Positions 1-9,339 of a stretch of DNA of 64,000 nucleotides are shown in pieces (position 1 is the stretch's first letter; every line of letters starts with the position of its first letter). Source of the DNA: Pseudoxanthomonas sp. X-1 (lineage in GTDB: Bacteria; Pseudomonadota; Gammaproteobacteria; Xanthomonadales; Xanthomonadaceae); assembly GCF_020042665.1 (NCBI RefSeq), contig NZ_CP083376.1:372001-436000 (forward strand). Direction: 5' to 3'. The position numbers and the translations under genes are program-made. Under the pieces are notes generated by a model. It did not search any database and was not told the DNA's origin. It saw only the letters and a program-made list of their open reading frames with translations.

Positions 1-792
1 GATCGTCAACGGCGTCGCCCCCGTCTCCGCCCGCGGACGGCCGCGGCGCAGCCAGGCGCCCAGCGCCAGCAGGAACGGCGCCAGCAGCATCACCCGCAGC
101 ATCTTCTCGATCACCGCCGCGTTCGCCGCGGCCTCGCCGACGGCGCGGCCGGCGACCACCACCTGGGCGACTTCGTGGATGGTCGAACCCGCGTAGAGGC
201 CGTAGGCGTGCGCATCCAGCGGCAGGTGCGGGGCCAGCTGCGGATACACGAACATGCTCAACGTGCCGAACACCACCACCGTGGCCACCGCGACCGACAC
301 CTTGTGCGCCGGCGCCCTGAGCACCGGCTCGGTGGCCAGCACCGCGGCCGCGCCACAGATCGCGCTGCCGGCGCTGATCAGCATCGCGCTCTGGCGATCC
401 AGCCTGAGCACACGCATGCCCCACCACGTGCCGGCGACGAACACGCCGGCCACCACCGCCACGTCGATCGCCAGCCCGGCCACGCCCACGCCCATCAGGT
501 CCTGGAAGGTCACGCGCAGGCCATAGAGCACGATCCCGGCGCGCAGCAGCGTGCCCTTGGCCAGGTCGACGCCCGCGCCGGTACGCGTGGCGATGGCCGG
601 GAACACGCTGTTGCCCAGGGCGATGCCGAGCACGATCGCCAGGGTCAGCGCGCTCAAGCCTGCACCCTGCATCCACGGGACCTGCGCCAGACCGATGGCG
701 GCCAGGGCGATGCCGAGGACCAGCAGCAGTCCTGGCCACGGGCCGGACCTGTGGTCGAGGGCGAATGGACGCGGGAGCGTGGAGCCTGACAT
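1..792 (-). CDS. YeiH/UPF0324 family putative sulfate exporter (3' end outside window)
   Basis: Reading the minus strand from an ATG at 792 gives 264 codons with no stop before the window edge, so the C-terminus is missing (family members are about 340 residues). The translation is a run of hydrophobic helices with the family's glycine/alanine-rich segments, for example the stretches around GIVLYGLRVTFQDL and SAGSAICGAAAVLATEP and the HEVAQVVVAG motif near the end. This is an inner-membrane protein of the YeiH family, which is annotated as a sulfate exporter although substrate evidence is weak. A LysR regulator is transcribed divergently 80 bp away, the same arrangement as yeiH/yeiE in enteric bacteria, so it is probably controlled by that regulator. 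Confidence 0.88.
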   Translation of the reverse strand, partial: MSGSTLPRPFALDHRSGPWPGLLLVLGIALAAIGLAQVPWMQGAGLSALTLAIVLGIALGNSVFPAIATRTGAGVDLAKGTLLRAGIVLYGLRVTFQDLMGVGVAGLAIDVAVVAGVFVAGTWWGMRVLRLDRQSAMLISAGSAICGAAAVLATEPVLRAPAHKVSVAVATVVVFGTLSMFVYPQLAPHLPLDAHAYGLYAGSTIHEVAQVVVAGRAVGEAAANAAVIEKMLRVMLLAPFLLALGAWLRRGRPRAETGATPLTI

Positions 793-872
793 GGCGCGCC
801 TGTGGCGATGAGCGGATGCGTCATGCTCGGCCGGCGCGTAGGATGCGTCCAATACATCGTTCTCAACTTTCC
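793..872. promoter_or_regulatory. divergent promoter region between the YeiH-type exporter and LysR genes
   Basis: This 80-bp gap must hold both start sites and the LysR operator. A weak dyad, ATGA at 808-811 and TCAT at 821-824, is the only symmetric element I see. No convincing -35/-10 hexamers are visible. Confidence 0.45.
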
Positions 873-1781
873 ATGAATTCAGCTCATGGCCTGAATCTGC
901 ATCTGCTGCGCGTGTTCGCCGCGGTGGTGGAGCACGCGGGCTTCTCGCGCGCGGCCGAGGCGCTGTTCGTCAGCCAGTCGGCCGTGTCCAAGGCGCTGCG
1001 CGAGTTGGAACATCAGCTCGACCTGCCGCTGATCGACCGTTCCGGTGGCCGCGGCGTGCGTTTGACCGAGGGCGGTCAGGCGCTGTATCGCCATGCGCGC
1101 GGCATCTTCGCGCTGGAGCGCGCGGCGCTGGAGGAAGTCCGCGAGCGCGTGGGCCTGCGCCGGGGCGGCCTGCGCATCGGCGCCAGCACCACGGTGGCGG
1201 CGTACTGGCTGGCCGAGGCGTTCGCGCGGCATGCCGCGCGCCATCCGCAGCTGGACAGCGCGCTGGTGGTGGGCAACACCGGCGAAGTGGCCGATGCGTT
1301 GATCGACTGCCGTATCGACGCGGGCTTCGTGGAAGGCCCCCCGCACGACGAACGCATCCTGGCCACGCACTGGCGCCAGGAGCCGCTGCAGGCGGTGGTC
1401 GCCGCCGCCTCGACGCTCGGCGCGCAGCGCCGGGCCAGCGCCCGGCAGCTGGCCGCGCAGCGCTGGCTGGTGCGCGAGGCCGGCTCGGGCACGCGCGAGG
1501 TCGCACAGTCGCTGCTGGCCGCGCGCGGCATCGTGCCGGCGCGCACGCTGGAGATCGGCGGCAACGAGGCCATCGCCCGCGCCGTGGCCGTCGGCGACGG
1601 CGTGGCGATCCTGCCGGCCGCGGTGGTCGCCGACCTCATCGCGGTCGGCCGTCTGCGCGCGCTGGCGCTGCCGCCCGGACCGCCGCTGCAGCGTCCGCTC
1701 TATCGCCTGGAGCTGGCCAACCGCCCGCGATCGCCGGCGCTGGCGGCGTTCCTGGCGGCCATGGACCAGCGGGAAACTTGA
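873..1781 (+). CDS. LysR-family transcriptional regulator (YeiE-like by context)
   Basis: 302 residues, the normal LysR length. The N-terminal winged helix-turn-helix covers about residues 5-65, with the recognition segment around SRAAEALFVSQSAVSKALRE, followed by a periplasmic-binding-protein-like effector domain (about 90-300). The start at 873 is chosen because the HTH begins immediately after it; an upstream in-frame ATG at 765 would add 36 residues of non-LysR sequence and run into the exporter gene. It is divergent from the YeiH-type exporter and is expected to sense a metabolite and control that gene and itself. The effector is unknown. Confidence 0.9.
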   Translation: MNSAHGLNLHLLRVFAAVVEHAGFSRAAEALFVSQSAVSKALRELEHQLDLPLIDRSGGRGVRLTEGGQALYRHARGIFALERAALEEVRERVGLRRGGLRIGASTTVAAYWLAEAFARHAARHPQLDSALVVGNTGEVADALIDCRIDAGFVEGPPHDERILATHWRQEPLQAVVAAASTLGAQRRASARQLAAQRWLVREAGSGTREVAQSLLAARGIVPARTLEIGGNEAIARAVAVGDGVAILPAAVVADLIAVGRLRALALPPGPPLQRPLYRLELANRPRSPALAAFLAAMDQRET

Positions 1782-1847
1782 GTCGCAAGGTCGCCTCGTC
1801 CAAGCTTGGAATGCAGGGATTCAACGGGCGACGAACAGGACATCGCC

Positions 1848-2351
1848 ATGCCGGTCAACACAGTACGTTCCCTCCTGCTTGCCGCGTGCGTCCTCGGACT
1901 GCTGTCCGCCTGCGGCGGCGGCGCGCCGGAACAGCATCTGACGCTGGAGCTGGAAGGCAAGCCGCTGCGCTTCGACAAGCATCTGGGCGCCAACGATCCA
2001 CCGTCCGAGCCGACGGTGCACTTCGTGACGGTGGGCGGACACCTGGAAGACGATCGGTCGTCGCCCGGCTTCATGTTCCAGCTCGTGGCCCCGGAGGTGA
2101 AGCCAGGGACCTATCGCAGCGGCGTCGATCAGCTGTATGCGTCGTACTACGTGCAGACGCCCAGCGGGACGACGACCTATACCGGCGATGACCTGGATGG
2201 CGCCAGCTTCGTGATGACCGTGACGGCGATGGATGCCGATGGGGTGCAGGGCACGTTTTCCGGTCGGCTGAGGCTGACCGGAGGCGGTGAGCAGGGCCCG
2301 TTCCTCAAGGTCGAGAACGGCAGTTTCGCAGCCCGCTACAACGGGCATTGA
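1848..2351 (+). CDS. small lipoprotein of unknown function
   Basis: 167 residues from the ATG at 1848, which has AGGA nine bases upstream. The N-terminus is a lipoprotein signal: a positively charged start, a hydrophobic core and a lipobox ending LLSAC, with the lipidated Cys followed by Gly-Gly-Gly. The mature part is rich in beta-forming residues and ends in a pattern (TFSGRLRLTGGGEQ ... VENGSFAARYNGH) that resembles secreted proteins that interfere with or bind ligands on the membrane, but I recognise no family. It stands alone between the LysR gene and the oppositely oriented cca gene. Confidence 0.75.
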   Translation: MPVNTVRSLLLAACVLGLLSACGGGAPEQHLTLELEGKPLRFDKHLGANDPPSEPTVHFVTVGGHLEDDRSSPGFMFQLVAPEVKPGTYRSGVDQLYASYYVQTPSGTTTYTGDDLDGASFVMTVTAMDADGVQGTFSGRLRLTGGGEQGPFLKVENGSFAARYNGH

Positions 2352-2459
2352 GCCTGTCCTCCGCGCCTGGCGGCAGGATCGCGGTCCAAGCCCTGGCCAT
2401 CGCGCCGGATGGTGCGCGCGCCGTGGTCTGATCCAGTGCGCCGAAGTGGCGGTTCGCCG

Positions 2460-3704
2460 CTAAGCCGCGCTGGGCTCAGCCGGCGTCGAACGCGCGGCGC
2501 CGATCGCCGCGATGCGCGCCTTGCGCACGGCCTCGCCGATCTGCGGGCCGCTGAGGCGCTCGGTGGCCACATCGCGCGCGCTCACCGCACAGGCCGCCGC
2601 ATGCAGGCGCTTGAGCGTCGCGCCCTGCGGATAGGCGTCCTCGGCGCTGCCCGCGCGTCCACGCTTGTCGCATTCGCACACCAGGGCCAGCTGGGCGATG
2701 CGCGCAGGCTTGCGGAAACCGTCGCAGCGCGCCAGCAGGTCGTGCACAGTGGCATCGCGCAGCTCGTCGATGCGGTGCACGTTGAGATGCTCGCGGCAGG
2801 CGATCACCGCCAGCTCGCGGTGCTCGGCGGGCACCTTCAGCCGCGCGCACAGCGCCAGCAGCGGCTTGATGCCAGCCTGTTCGTGGCCGATATGGCGCGG
2901 CAGCACGTGCGCGGGCGTGAGCGCCTTGCCCAAGTCATGGGTCAGCGCGGCGAAGCCGATGAGGTCGTCCCCCGGCGCGAGCCGCGCGGCCATGTCGCTG
3001 ACCAGTTCCTGGTGCGCGCCGGTATCCACTTCCGGATGGAACTCGGCACGCTGCGGCACGCCGTACAGCGCGTCCACTTCCGGCAACACGTGCGCCAGCG
3101 CGCCGGCGTCGCGCAGCGTGCGCAGGAAGGCGCCGGGCCTGGGCGCGGCCAGCGCCTTGCGCAGTTCCTGCCAGACGCGCTCGGGCACCAGCGCGTCGAG
3201 CTCGCCGCTGTCGGCGACCTGCCGCATCAGCGCCAGCGTCTCCGGCGCGACGGTGAACCCCAGCGGCGCCAGGCGCGCCATGAAGCGCGCCGCGCGCAGC
3301 ACGCGCAGGGGATCCTCGACGAAGGCCGGCCCGACGTGGCGCAGCACGCGCGCCTCGATATCGTCCACGCCGTGATACGGATCGACCAGGGCGCCGTCGG
3401 CATCGCGCGCGATCGCGTTGAGGGTGAAGTCCCGCCGCTGCAGGTCTTCTTCCAGCGTCACGCCCGGATCGGCATCGACCACGAAACCGCGATAGCCGCG
3501 CCCGGACTTGCGCTCGGTCCGCGCCAGCGCGTACTCCTCCTGCGTGTCCGGATGCAGGAACACCGGGAAATCGCGCCCCACTGCGCGGAAGCCCTGCGCC
3601 TCCATCTGCGCCTGCGTGGCGCCGACCACGACCCAGTCGCGATCACCCGCCGGCAGGCCGAGCAGGGCATCGCGGACGGCGCCGCCGACGAGGTAAGTCT
3701 TCAT
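2460..3704 (-). CDS. cca: multifunctional CCA tRNA nucleotidyltransferase
   Basis: 414 residues, typical of the gammaproteobacterial bifunctional enzyme that adds or repairs the 3'-CCA end of tRNAs. The N-terminal nucleotidyltransferase motif [10 protein letters not shown] with the catalytic DRDWVVVG aspartates lies at residues 7-28, and the [12 protein letters not shown] segment that selects the base follows at about 90-100. A C-terminal HD phosphohydrolase domain is indicated by THDLGK and neighbouring histidines (about 255-275), explaining the extra phosphatase/phosphodiesterase activity. It reads as a single gene; the neighbouring slt gene lies upstream on its strand, 143 bp away. Confidence 0.96.
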   Translation of the reverse strand: MKTYLVGGAVRDALLGLPAGDRDWVVVGATQAQMEAQGFRAVGRDFPVFLHPDTQEEYALARTERKSGRGYRGFVVDADPGVTLEEDLQRRDFTLNAIARDADGALVDPYHGVDDIEARVLRHVGPAFVEDPLRVLRAARFMARLAPLGFTVAPETLALMRQVADSGELDALVPERVWQELRKALAAPRPGAFLRTLRDAGALAHVLPEVDALYGVPQRAEFHPEVDTGAHQELVSDMAARLAPGDDLIGFAALTHDLGKALTPAHVLPRHIGHEQAGIKPLLALCARLKVPAEHRELAVIACREHLNVHRIDELRDATVHDLLARCDGFRKPARIAQLALVCECDKRGRAGSAEDAYPQGATLKRLHAAACAVSARDVATERLSGPQIGEAVRKARIAAIGAARSTPAEPSAA

Positions 3705-3847
3705 GCGAGGAGTGAGGGCAGAGGAGCGAGCAACGGGCGGGTGTCCAGCTTAGCGCGATCGCAGCGTGCATCAGGCCCGCGCCGCCCACGACAAGATCAC
3801 CTCGCAGGCTGGCGCCGGGCGCGCGCTACCCGTTCCTCCACCCGCGC

Positions 3848-5809
3848 TCACTCCTGCTCGTCCGCTCCGGCCTGCGCCCCGCACGCGAAACGCTTGCGCT
3901 TGCCGTCCAGCCGGCCCTGCATGCGTTCGTCCAGCGACAGCGCATCGCCGCCCAGACGCCAGTCGTAGATCACGCTGAAGGCGAGCACGCGGGCGACGTA
4001 CTCGCGGGTCTCCTTGTAGCTGATGGTCTCGATCCAGATGTCCGGGTCGAAGCCGGGCCGCTGCGCCTGCCAGCGAGCGGTCGGCGTCGGGCCGGCGTTG
4101 TAGGCGGCGATGGTGACGTAGGGCGTGCCGTACTTGCCCAGCAGTTCGCGCAGGTAGGCGGTACCGACGGCGATGTTGGTGTCGGCGTCGTACAGGCTCT
4201 GCGCCCCGCCGTAGGCGATGCCGTTGCGTCGGGCCACGTCCGCGGCGGTCCCCGGCACCACCTGCATCAGCCCCAGGGCGTTGGCCGCCGAGCGCGCGTT
4301 GGGGTTGAACACGCTCTCGGCGCGGATCTCGGCGGCCACCCAGGCCGGGTCGATCGCATTGCGCTGCGACTGCGCGCGGATCGTGGCGTCGTGGTGCAGC
4401 GGGAAGCGCAGGCTGTAGAGCTGCATTTCGTCCGGCTTCTTGCCCAGGGCGAACACGGCGCGGTCGAACCAGCCGTTGCGCTGGGCCACCTCCACCGCGA
4501 TGCGGCGCTGGTCGTCGTTGAAGCGGGTCAGCGCATCGGTCCACTCGGCGGTGGCCCAGGCGGCGCGGTCGAGCTTCCACAGCTCCATCGCGCGCACGAT
4601 CGCCGGCTCGCGCGCCACCGCCGCCTGCGCCTGCGCGCTGTCGCGCGGCTCGCGCGGGCACAGTGCGTAGGGCTGGTCGAGCACGTCGGCGGCCAGGAAG
4701 CCGTGGAAGGTGCTGGTCCTGGCGGCCTGCGCATACAGCGCCCTGGCCGCGCCGGGCTGGCCGGTCTTGTCGAGCATGCGCGCCTCGAACCACTGCCAGC
4801 GCGCATCGCCGCGCTGCCCGGCCGGCATGGCGCGGATGGCCTGCAGCGCCGCGGGCCAGTCGCCGCGGGCCAGGGCCTCGCGCACCTGCCATTCGTGCAG
4901 GCGCTCGTCGTAGGCGGCGCTGGGCACCGCGGCCAGTCGTCGCGCCGAATCGGGCAGGTAGGAGGCCACGGTCCACAGCGCGATCTGGTAGAGCACCTGG
5001 CCGCGCTGGGTCTCGCTCAGTCCCAGGGCCTGGTCGTATTGCGGCAGCAGGCGTTCGGCCGCGTCGGGATCCTTGCGCGCGAGCAGTTCCAGGCCGTCGG
5101 TGGCCATGGCGCGGGCGCGGTCGGACTTCTCCCAGGCCAGGCCCTGGGTCCCCGGTGCATCGAGGAAGCCCGCATAGGCCAGCACCTGGCTGCGCGCGGC
5201 GGCGCTCATGCCGTTGGCGGCCGCGCGCATCACGCCCGTCTGGCCCGCGGCCGCGGCCGCGTCGATACGCTCCCAGCGCAGCGCATCGCTCAGCTGGCCC
5301 TGCGTGGCCAGCGCGGAGAACACCGGATCGCAGCCGTCGGGCAGGGGCTTGCCGGCCCCGCGCCACAGCGCCTGGGCCTCGCTCACCCACGCCGCATCGG
5401 CGCGGCCCTGCACCCACAGCGCCTGCAGCCGCGCGCAGCGCAGGCCGGGGTTGTCGGTGGGCTGCCAGTTGGCCAGCAGCGTGGGCCAGTCCTTGCGTCG
5501 CGCCAGCGACGGCAGCCAGGCGCTGCGCAGCGCGTTGGCCACGGGCTGGCCGGCATAGCGACGCAGGAAGTCCTGCGCGCGCGCGGGGTCAAGCGTGTCG
5601 ATGTCGCGCTTGAGCTGGGCGAACTCGATCCAGCCGCGCACCGGGCTGCCGGCCACGGCCGGGTTGCTCAGCGCATCGCTGGCCTGGCCACGCTCGGCCG
5701 CCTCAAGCGCGGCGCGGACCAGTAGACGTTGCGCATCCAGGTCCTGCGCGGCGGCGGGTGCGCAGAGGCCCAGCGCGAGGAGGGCAAGCAGAAGGCGTGA
5801 TCGCATCAT
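3848..5809 (-). CDS. slt: soluble lytic murein transglycosylase
   Basis: 653 residues, close to the size of Slt70-type enzymes that cleave the glycan strand of peptidoglycan to give 1,6-anhydro ends in the periplasm. The start at 5809 is followed by a clear Sec signal (MMRSRLLLALLALG ... APAAAQ); an upstream in-frame extension has no such sequence. The middle is a long alpha-helical repeat (the U/L ring). The C-terminal lysozyme-like domain begins at about residue 480, with the catalytic Glu in AEIRAES (about 495), then ALGLMQVVPGTA and AAYNAGPTPTARW. A second ATG at 5806 could be used instead. Confidence 0.95.
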   Translation of the reverse strand: MMRSRLLLALLALGLCAPAAAQDLDAQRLLVRAALEAAERGQASDALSNPAVAGSPVRGWIEFAQLKRDIDTLDPARAQDFLRRYAGQPVANALRSAWLPSLARRKDWPTLLANWQPTDNPGLRCARLQALWVQGRADAAWVSEAQALWRGAGKPLPDGCDPVFSALATQGQLSDALRWERIDAAAAAGQTGVMRAAANGMSAAARSQVLAYAGFLDAPGTQGLAWEKSDRARAMATDGLELLARKDPDAAERLLPQYDQALGLSETQRGQVLYQIALWTVASYLPDSARRLAAVPSAAYDERLHEWQVREALARGDWPAALQAIRAMPAGQRGDARWQWFEARMLDKTGQPGAARALYAQAARTSTFHGFLAADVLDQPYALCPREPRDSAQAQAAVAREPAIVRAMELWKLDRAAWATAEWTDALTRFNDDQRRIAVEVAQRNGWFDRAVFALGKKPDEMQLYSLRFPLHHDATIRAQSQRNAIDPAWVAAEIRAESVFNPNARSAANALGLMQVVPGTAADVARRNGIAYGGAQSLYDADTNIAVGTAYLRELLGKYGTPYVTIAAYNAGPTPTARWQAQRPGFDPDIWIETISYKETREYVARVLAFSVIYDWRLGGDALSLDERMQGRLDGKRKRFACGAQAGADEQE

Positions 5810-6005
5810 GCGCGCGATGATAAGCAGGCGTGCATGAATCGGATTTCCGCCGGGGCGGGGGCATGTGGGAGAAGCGGTCTCCTCATGCGTCGGCGACGCG
5901 CACCTGGCCGTCTCCCATTGCCCGCAGGCCAAGGGGAGCTCGAAGTCGCGACCTGGCGCCTGAAGGGGAGGGTTGATCTCCGCGGAAAGCTGAAAAGCGC
6001 CCCGG

Positions 6006-6034
6006 CCTCCCGCTTCGCTACGCGAAAGGGGAGG
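6006..6034. repeat. imperfect palindrome in slt/phosphatase intergenic gap
   Basis: Two 13-bp arms (6006-6018 and 6022-6034) pair at 11 of 13 positions around a TAC loop, with GGGGAGG on one side. The surrounding 250 bp also contain further GGGGAG-type blocks, so this may be a decayed intergenic repeat or a terminator of the phosphatase gene at 6059, which ends beside it. Confidence 0.4.
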
Positions 6035-6058
6035 GTCGATCGTGGAGCCCACCAAGCC

Positions 6059-6835
6059 TTACTGCCGCAGCGCCTGCGCGGGTACGTCGATGTCCAGCGC
6101 CAGCGCCAGGTGATCCGAGAACGCCGCCGGCACGGCCCGCGCGTTGGCGTGGGCCAGCTGGTCGGTGACCAGGATGTGGTCGATCGCGCGCGCCGGCTTC
6201 CAGCTGGGGAAGGTCGGCACGCAGAAGCTCGGCGGCCGCAGATGCGTCCGCTCGTACAGCAGGTCCATCTCCGGCACCGTCGGCACGCAGTTGAAGTCGC
6301 CCATCAGCACCGCATGCGGATGCGGGGCCAGCAGCTCGGCGATATAGCCCAGCTGCTGGCGGCGCGAGCCATTGCCCAGCGACAGATGCGCCACGGCCAC
6401 CACCAGGCCTTCCTCGCCGCTGCCAAAGTGCGCCAGCAGCACGCCGCGCCCGGCGATGCGCCCGGGCAGCGGGTGCATGGCCACCTTGACCGGCTCGAGC
6501 CGGCTCAGCAGCCCGTTGGCGCTGCCGGCTACGCGCGCCACGTTGCGGTTGGGCTGGTGGCTCCAGTACTGGAAGCCGGCGCGCTGGGCCAGGTAGTGGG
6601 TCTGGTTGGTGAAGCCGGAGCGCAGGCTGCCCGGGTCGGCCTCCTGCAGGCCGACGATGTCGTGGCCGCCGGCCAGGTCGGCGATGGCGTCCAGGCTGCT
6701 GCGCTTGGCGCCCACCGGCAGTGCGTGCGACCAGCTGCGGGTGAAGTAGTCGCTGTAGCGGCGGGTGCTGGAGCCGGCCTGGATGTTGGCGCTCAACATC
6801 CGCAGCCGGCGCGCATCGGGGGACACGTCGGTCAT
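6059..6835 (-). CDS. endonuclease/exonuclease/phosphatase family protein
   Basis: 258 residues with the fold's metal and catalytic motifs in order: SANIQAG near the start, the metal-binding Glu in GLQEAD (about 60-67), the GDFNCVP motif (about 183) and the C-terminal IDHILV and SDHLAL with the catalytic His. There is no signal peptide, so it is probably cytoplasmic. Family members hydrolyse nucleic acids or phosphate esters, and the substrate here cannot be read from sequence. Its ATG lies four bases after the stop of the upstream DsbA-like gene, so it is the last gene of that operon. Confidence 0.85.
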   Translation of the reverse strand: MTDVSPDARRLRMLSANIQAGSSTRRYSDYFTRSWSHALPVGAKRSSLDAIADLAGGHDIVGLQEADPGSLRSGFTNQTHYLAQRAGFQYWSHQPNRNVARVAGSANGLLSRLEPVKVAMHPLPGRIAGRGVLLAHFGSGEEGLVVAVAHLSLGNGSRRQQLGYIAELLAPHPHAVLMGDFNCVPTVPEMDLLYERTHLRPPSFCVPTFPSWKPARAIDHILVTDQLAHANARAVPAAFSDHLALALDIDVPAQALRQ

Positions 6836-6839
6836 CGGC

Positions 6840-7643
6840 TTACTTGGCGGCCTGGCGCTCTTTGGCGATCAGGTGGTCGGCGATGCGCAGCATGTCCGGC
6901 ATCGAGCGGCCCTTGACCAGGTACTTGCCGGCCACGATCAGCGACGGCGTGCCGCCGATCTGGGCGCGCATCAGGAACTGGTTGGCCTTGCTCAGCTTGC
7001 CGGCCACCGCGAAGCTGCCCATGGTCTGCTTGAACTGCTCGGCGGTGACGCCGTACTGGGTGTACCACTGGGCCACCTTGTCCGCGTCGAAGGCCTCGCC
7101 TTCGCCCGGCAGCGCGTGGTCGATGTGGATCGCCTTGAAGATCGCATCGTGACTCTTCTTGTCGATGCCCAGCGCCTGCGCGGCGTAGTAGACCTTGGCG
7201 TACTCGCGGAAATCGGGGCGGAACTGCGCCGGCACGTAGACCACCTTCACGTCGGCCGGCTGCTTGGCCTTCCACTGGTTGAAGCCGGGCTCGAACTGGG
7301 CGCACGCCGGGCAGATGTAGTTGAAGGCCTCGACCACCTCGATCTTGCCGTCGGCCGGCTCGAAGGGCTGGCCATCGGCGATCACCGAGTAGTCGGTGCC
7401 TTCCACCGGCGCCGGACCCTGCGGCGGCACGATCGGGTTGTTGTTCGGCGCATCGGGCGCGGCGGCCTGGGCCGGTGCGCTGGCGGTCGGGGCGCTGGCG
7501 TCGGCCGGGGCGGCCGGCGTGGACGCGGCCGGCGTCGAGGCGGCGGGCGTGCTCTCGGCGGTCGGGGTGGCGGCGTCCTGCTTGGAACAGGCGGCCAGCA
7601 CGGGCAGCAGGGCCACCAGGGCCAGGGCGAAACGGGTCTTCAT
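6840..7643 (-). CDS. DsbA-like thiol:disulfide interchange lipoprotein (CPAC active site)
   Basis: 267 residues. The start at 7643 begins a lipoprotein signal with lipobox LAAC (Cys19). Residues about 22-75 are a low-complexity Ala/Pro/Ser/Thr linker that would tether the domain away from the membrane. The thioredoxin-fold domain has active site CPAC at 111-114 and the cis-proline loop GGTPSLIV near residue 230. DsbA enzymes introduce disulfides into exported proteins; the dipeptide between the cysteines sets the redox potential, and PA rather than PH would be expected to make this a weaker oxidant. It is followed within four bases by the phosphatase gene and preceded by the second DsbA paralogue. 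Confidence 0.88.
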   Translation of the reverse strand: MKTRFALALVALLPVLAACSKQDAATPTAESTPAASTPAASTPAAPADASAPTASAPAQAAAPDAPNNNPIVPPQGPAPVEGTDYSVIADGQPFEPADGKIEVVEAFNYICPACAQFEPGFNQWKAKQPADVKVVYVPAQFRPDFREYAKVYYAAQALGIDKKSHDAIFKAIHIDHALPGEGEAFDADKVAQWYTQYGVTAEQFKQTMGSFAVAGKLSKANQFLMRAQIGGTPSLIVAGKYLVKGRSMPDMLRIADHLIAKERQAAK

Positions 7644-7733
7644 GGGCGGTGCGACTCCATAGCAACAGGCGAAGAAGCGGGCGGGCGCGCGGCGCATGGT
7701 GCCGCCGCGCGCGTCAAGAAAGGATGTGCGCGT

Positions 7734-8375
7734 TTACTTGGCGGCGGCCAGTTCGCGCTTGATCAGGAAGTCGGCGACCTTCAGCACGTCATCCGGGTCG
7801 ACCGTGTTGATGCGGTACTTGCCGTTGATCACCAGGGTCGGCGTGCCGCGGATGCCGCTGGCCATGCCGAAGGCGCGCGCCTTGTCCAGCTGGGCGGCGA
7901 CCTGCGGCGATTCCATGGTCGCGGCGAACTTGTCCGGGTCCGGCCCGAAGCGCGCGTAGAACCCGGCGATCTCCTGGTCGCTGGCGTTCTGGATCGGCAG
8001 CTCATGGCTGTCGTGCAGGGCCCTGAACACCGCCGCGTGGCTCTGCTTGAGCACGCCCAGCTGCTGGGCGGCGTAGAAGGCCTTGGCATAGGGGATCCAG
8101 TAGCCGCCGAACGCCGCCGGCACCGAGGTCACCCGCACGCTGGCCGGCTGCCGCTTCTGCCAGGCCTCGAACTGCGGTTCGAAATGCGCGCAGTGGATGC
8201 AGACATAGCCGAACACCTCGACCACCTCGACCTTCTGCTGGCCGGTCAACGGAGCGAAGGGCTGGCCGTCGGCGATGACGTCGTAATCCTCGCCCTCCAC
8301 CGGCGCATCGGAGGACGCGCAGGCCGTCAGCGGCAACAGGGCGAGCAAGGCGAGGGCAAACAGGCGCAGCTTCAT
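7734..8375 (-). CDS. DsbA-like thiol:disulfide interchange lipoprotein (CIHC active site)
   Basis: 213 residues. The ATG at 8375 has a GGAG-type ribosome site just upstream, and the preceding in-frame extension is discarded as proline/arginine-rich noise. The lipobox is LTAC (Cys19), then a DsbA fold with active site CIHC at 59-62, cis-proline loop GTPTLVI and the conserved Phe-Glu-Pro after the active site. It is a paralogue of the gene at 6840 but lacks its low-complexity linker. The pair lies directly downstream of cytochrome c4, the usual order in Xanthomonadaceae. It probably acts in periplasmic disulfide formation. Confidence 0.9.
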   Translation of the reverse strand: MKLRLFALALLALLPLTACASSDAPVEGEDYDVIADGQPFAPLTGQQKVEVVEVFGYVCIHCAHFEPQFEAWQKRQPASVRVTSVPAAFGGYWIPYAKAFYAAQQLGVLKQSHAAVFRALHDSHELPIQNASDQEIAGFYARFGPDPDKFAATMESPQVAAQLDKARAFGMASGIRGTPTLVINGKYRINTVDPDDVLKVADFLIKRELAAAK

Positions 8376-8430
8376 GCGGCAGAGCTCCTTCCGGAGGGGA
8401 GGGTGGGGAGGGGATTGTCCGGCAAAACGC

Positions 8431-8460
8431 ACGACGCCGGCCATGCACGGCCGGCGTCGT
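8431..8460 (-). terminator. intrinsic terminator of the cytochrome c4 gene
   Basis: A perfect 12-bp stem (8431-8442 with 8449-8460) around a 6-base loop lies 51 bases after the cytochrome gene and is followed on the minus strand by a short TTTT tract. It would separate cytochrome c4 from the downstream dsbA genes. Confidence 0.75.
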
Positions 8461-8511
8461 GGGTGACGGGGGCGACAGCAGGGACCGCCGGCGCGGTGCG
8501 CCGCTTGGACC

Positions 8512-9339
8512 TCAGGACTGCCCGGTTGGTTCCGCGGGCGCGGCGGGTGCCGGCGCCGGGGCGCTGGCCGACGGGGTCGCGGCCGCATCGGCGGCGCTGT
8601 CGTGCAGGCCCTGGATGTAGCTGCCCAGCGACTGGATTTCCTGCGGGGTCAGCGGCTTGGCGACCTGGGCCATGATCTGGAAGTGGCCCGGATCCTTGTA
8701 GGTGGTCGTGCCGGCCTGGTACTCCTGCAGGCGCCGCACCACGTAATCCTGCGGCTGGCCGCCGATGTGCGGATACGGCGGGCCCGGGTTGCCGGCGCCG
8801 CTGGGGCCGTGGCAGGCCATGCAGGCCGGGATGCCGCGCTGGGCGTCGCCGCCGCGGAACAGCTGCTCGCCGACCTGGTAGAACTTCAGCCCCTTGTACG
8901 GGCCCTCGGCGATGACGGTGTCGTCGGCCACGCCGGCGCCGGCCTTCTGCGTGGCAAAGTAGGCGCCGACATCGCGCATGTCCTGCGGGGTCAGGCTCTG
9001 GGCGAAGGGGATCATCACCGCGGCCATGCCGCTGGTGCGCTGGCCGGTGGCGAACAGCGCCAGCTGCTGGGCGATGTAGCGCTCGCCCTGGCCGGCCAGG
9101 CGCGGATAGATCGGCGCGGCCGGGTTGCCGTCGGCACCGTGGCAGGCCGCGCAGGTGCCGGCCCTGGTCTGGCCGGCCTTGGCATCGCCCCAGTGGGTCT
9201 TGGTCAGATCGATTTCCAGCGGCTGCGCCTGCACCGGGGTGTTGTCCGGCAGCGGCGTGACGCTGGTCTGCGCGAAGGCGGCCGCGGCGACGGCGACGAT
9301 GGCGAGGCTGGACAGTCCCAAGACACGAGCGTGGCGCAT
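8512..9339 (-). CDS. diheme cytochrome c4
   Basis: 275 residues: a Sec signal peptide (about 1-23, ending AFAQ) and two haem-binding sites, CAACH at 63-67 and CMACH at 173-177, each followed by a Met-containing loop (GMAAVMIPFAQ and FQIMAQVAKPLTP) that supplies the axial ligands. The two-domain layout is that of cytochrome c4, a periplasmic electron carrier to terminal oxidases. A C-terminal Ala/Pro-rich tail follows the second domain. The start at 9339 has GGAGCT upstream. The gene is divergent from engB, a very common neighbourhood in gammaproteobacteria. Confidence 0.94.
   Translation of the reverse strand: MRHARVLGLSSLAIVAVAAAAFAQTSVTPLPDNTPVQAQPLEIDLTKTHWGDAKAGQTRAGTCAACHGADGNPAAPIYPRLAGQGERYIAQQLALFATGQRTSGMAAVMIPFAQSLTPQDMRDVGAYFATQKAGAGVADDTVIAEGPYKGLKFYQVGEQLFRGGDAQRGIPACMACHGPSGAGNPGPPYPHIGGQPQDYVVRRLQEYQAGTTTYKDPGHFQIMAQVAKPLTPQEIQSLGSYIQGLHDSAADAAATPSASAPAPAPAAPAEPTGQS

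Noticed and set aside
2409..3968. Plus-strand frame opposite cca
   Set aside because: cca is complete with all its motifs on the minus strand; the opposite frame is low complexity.
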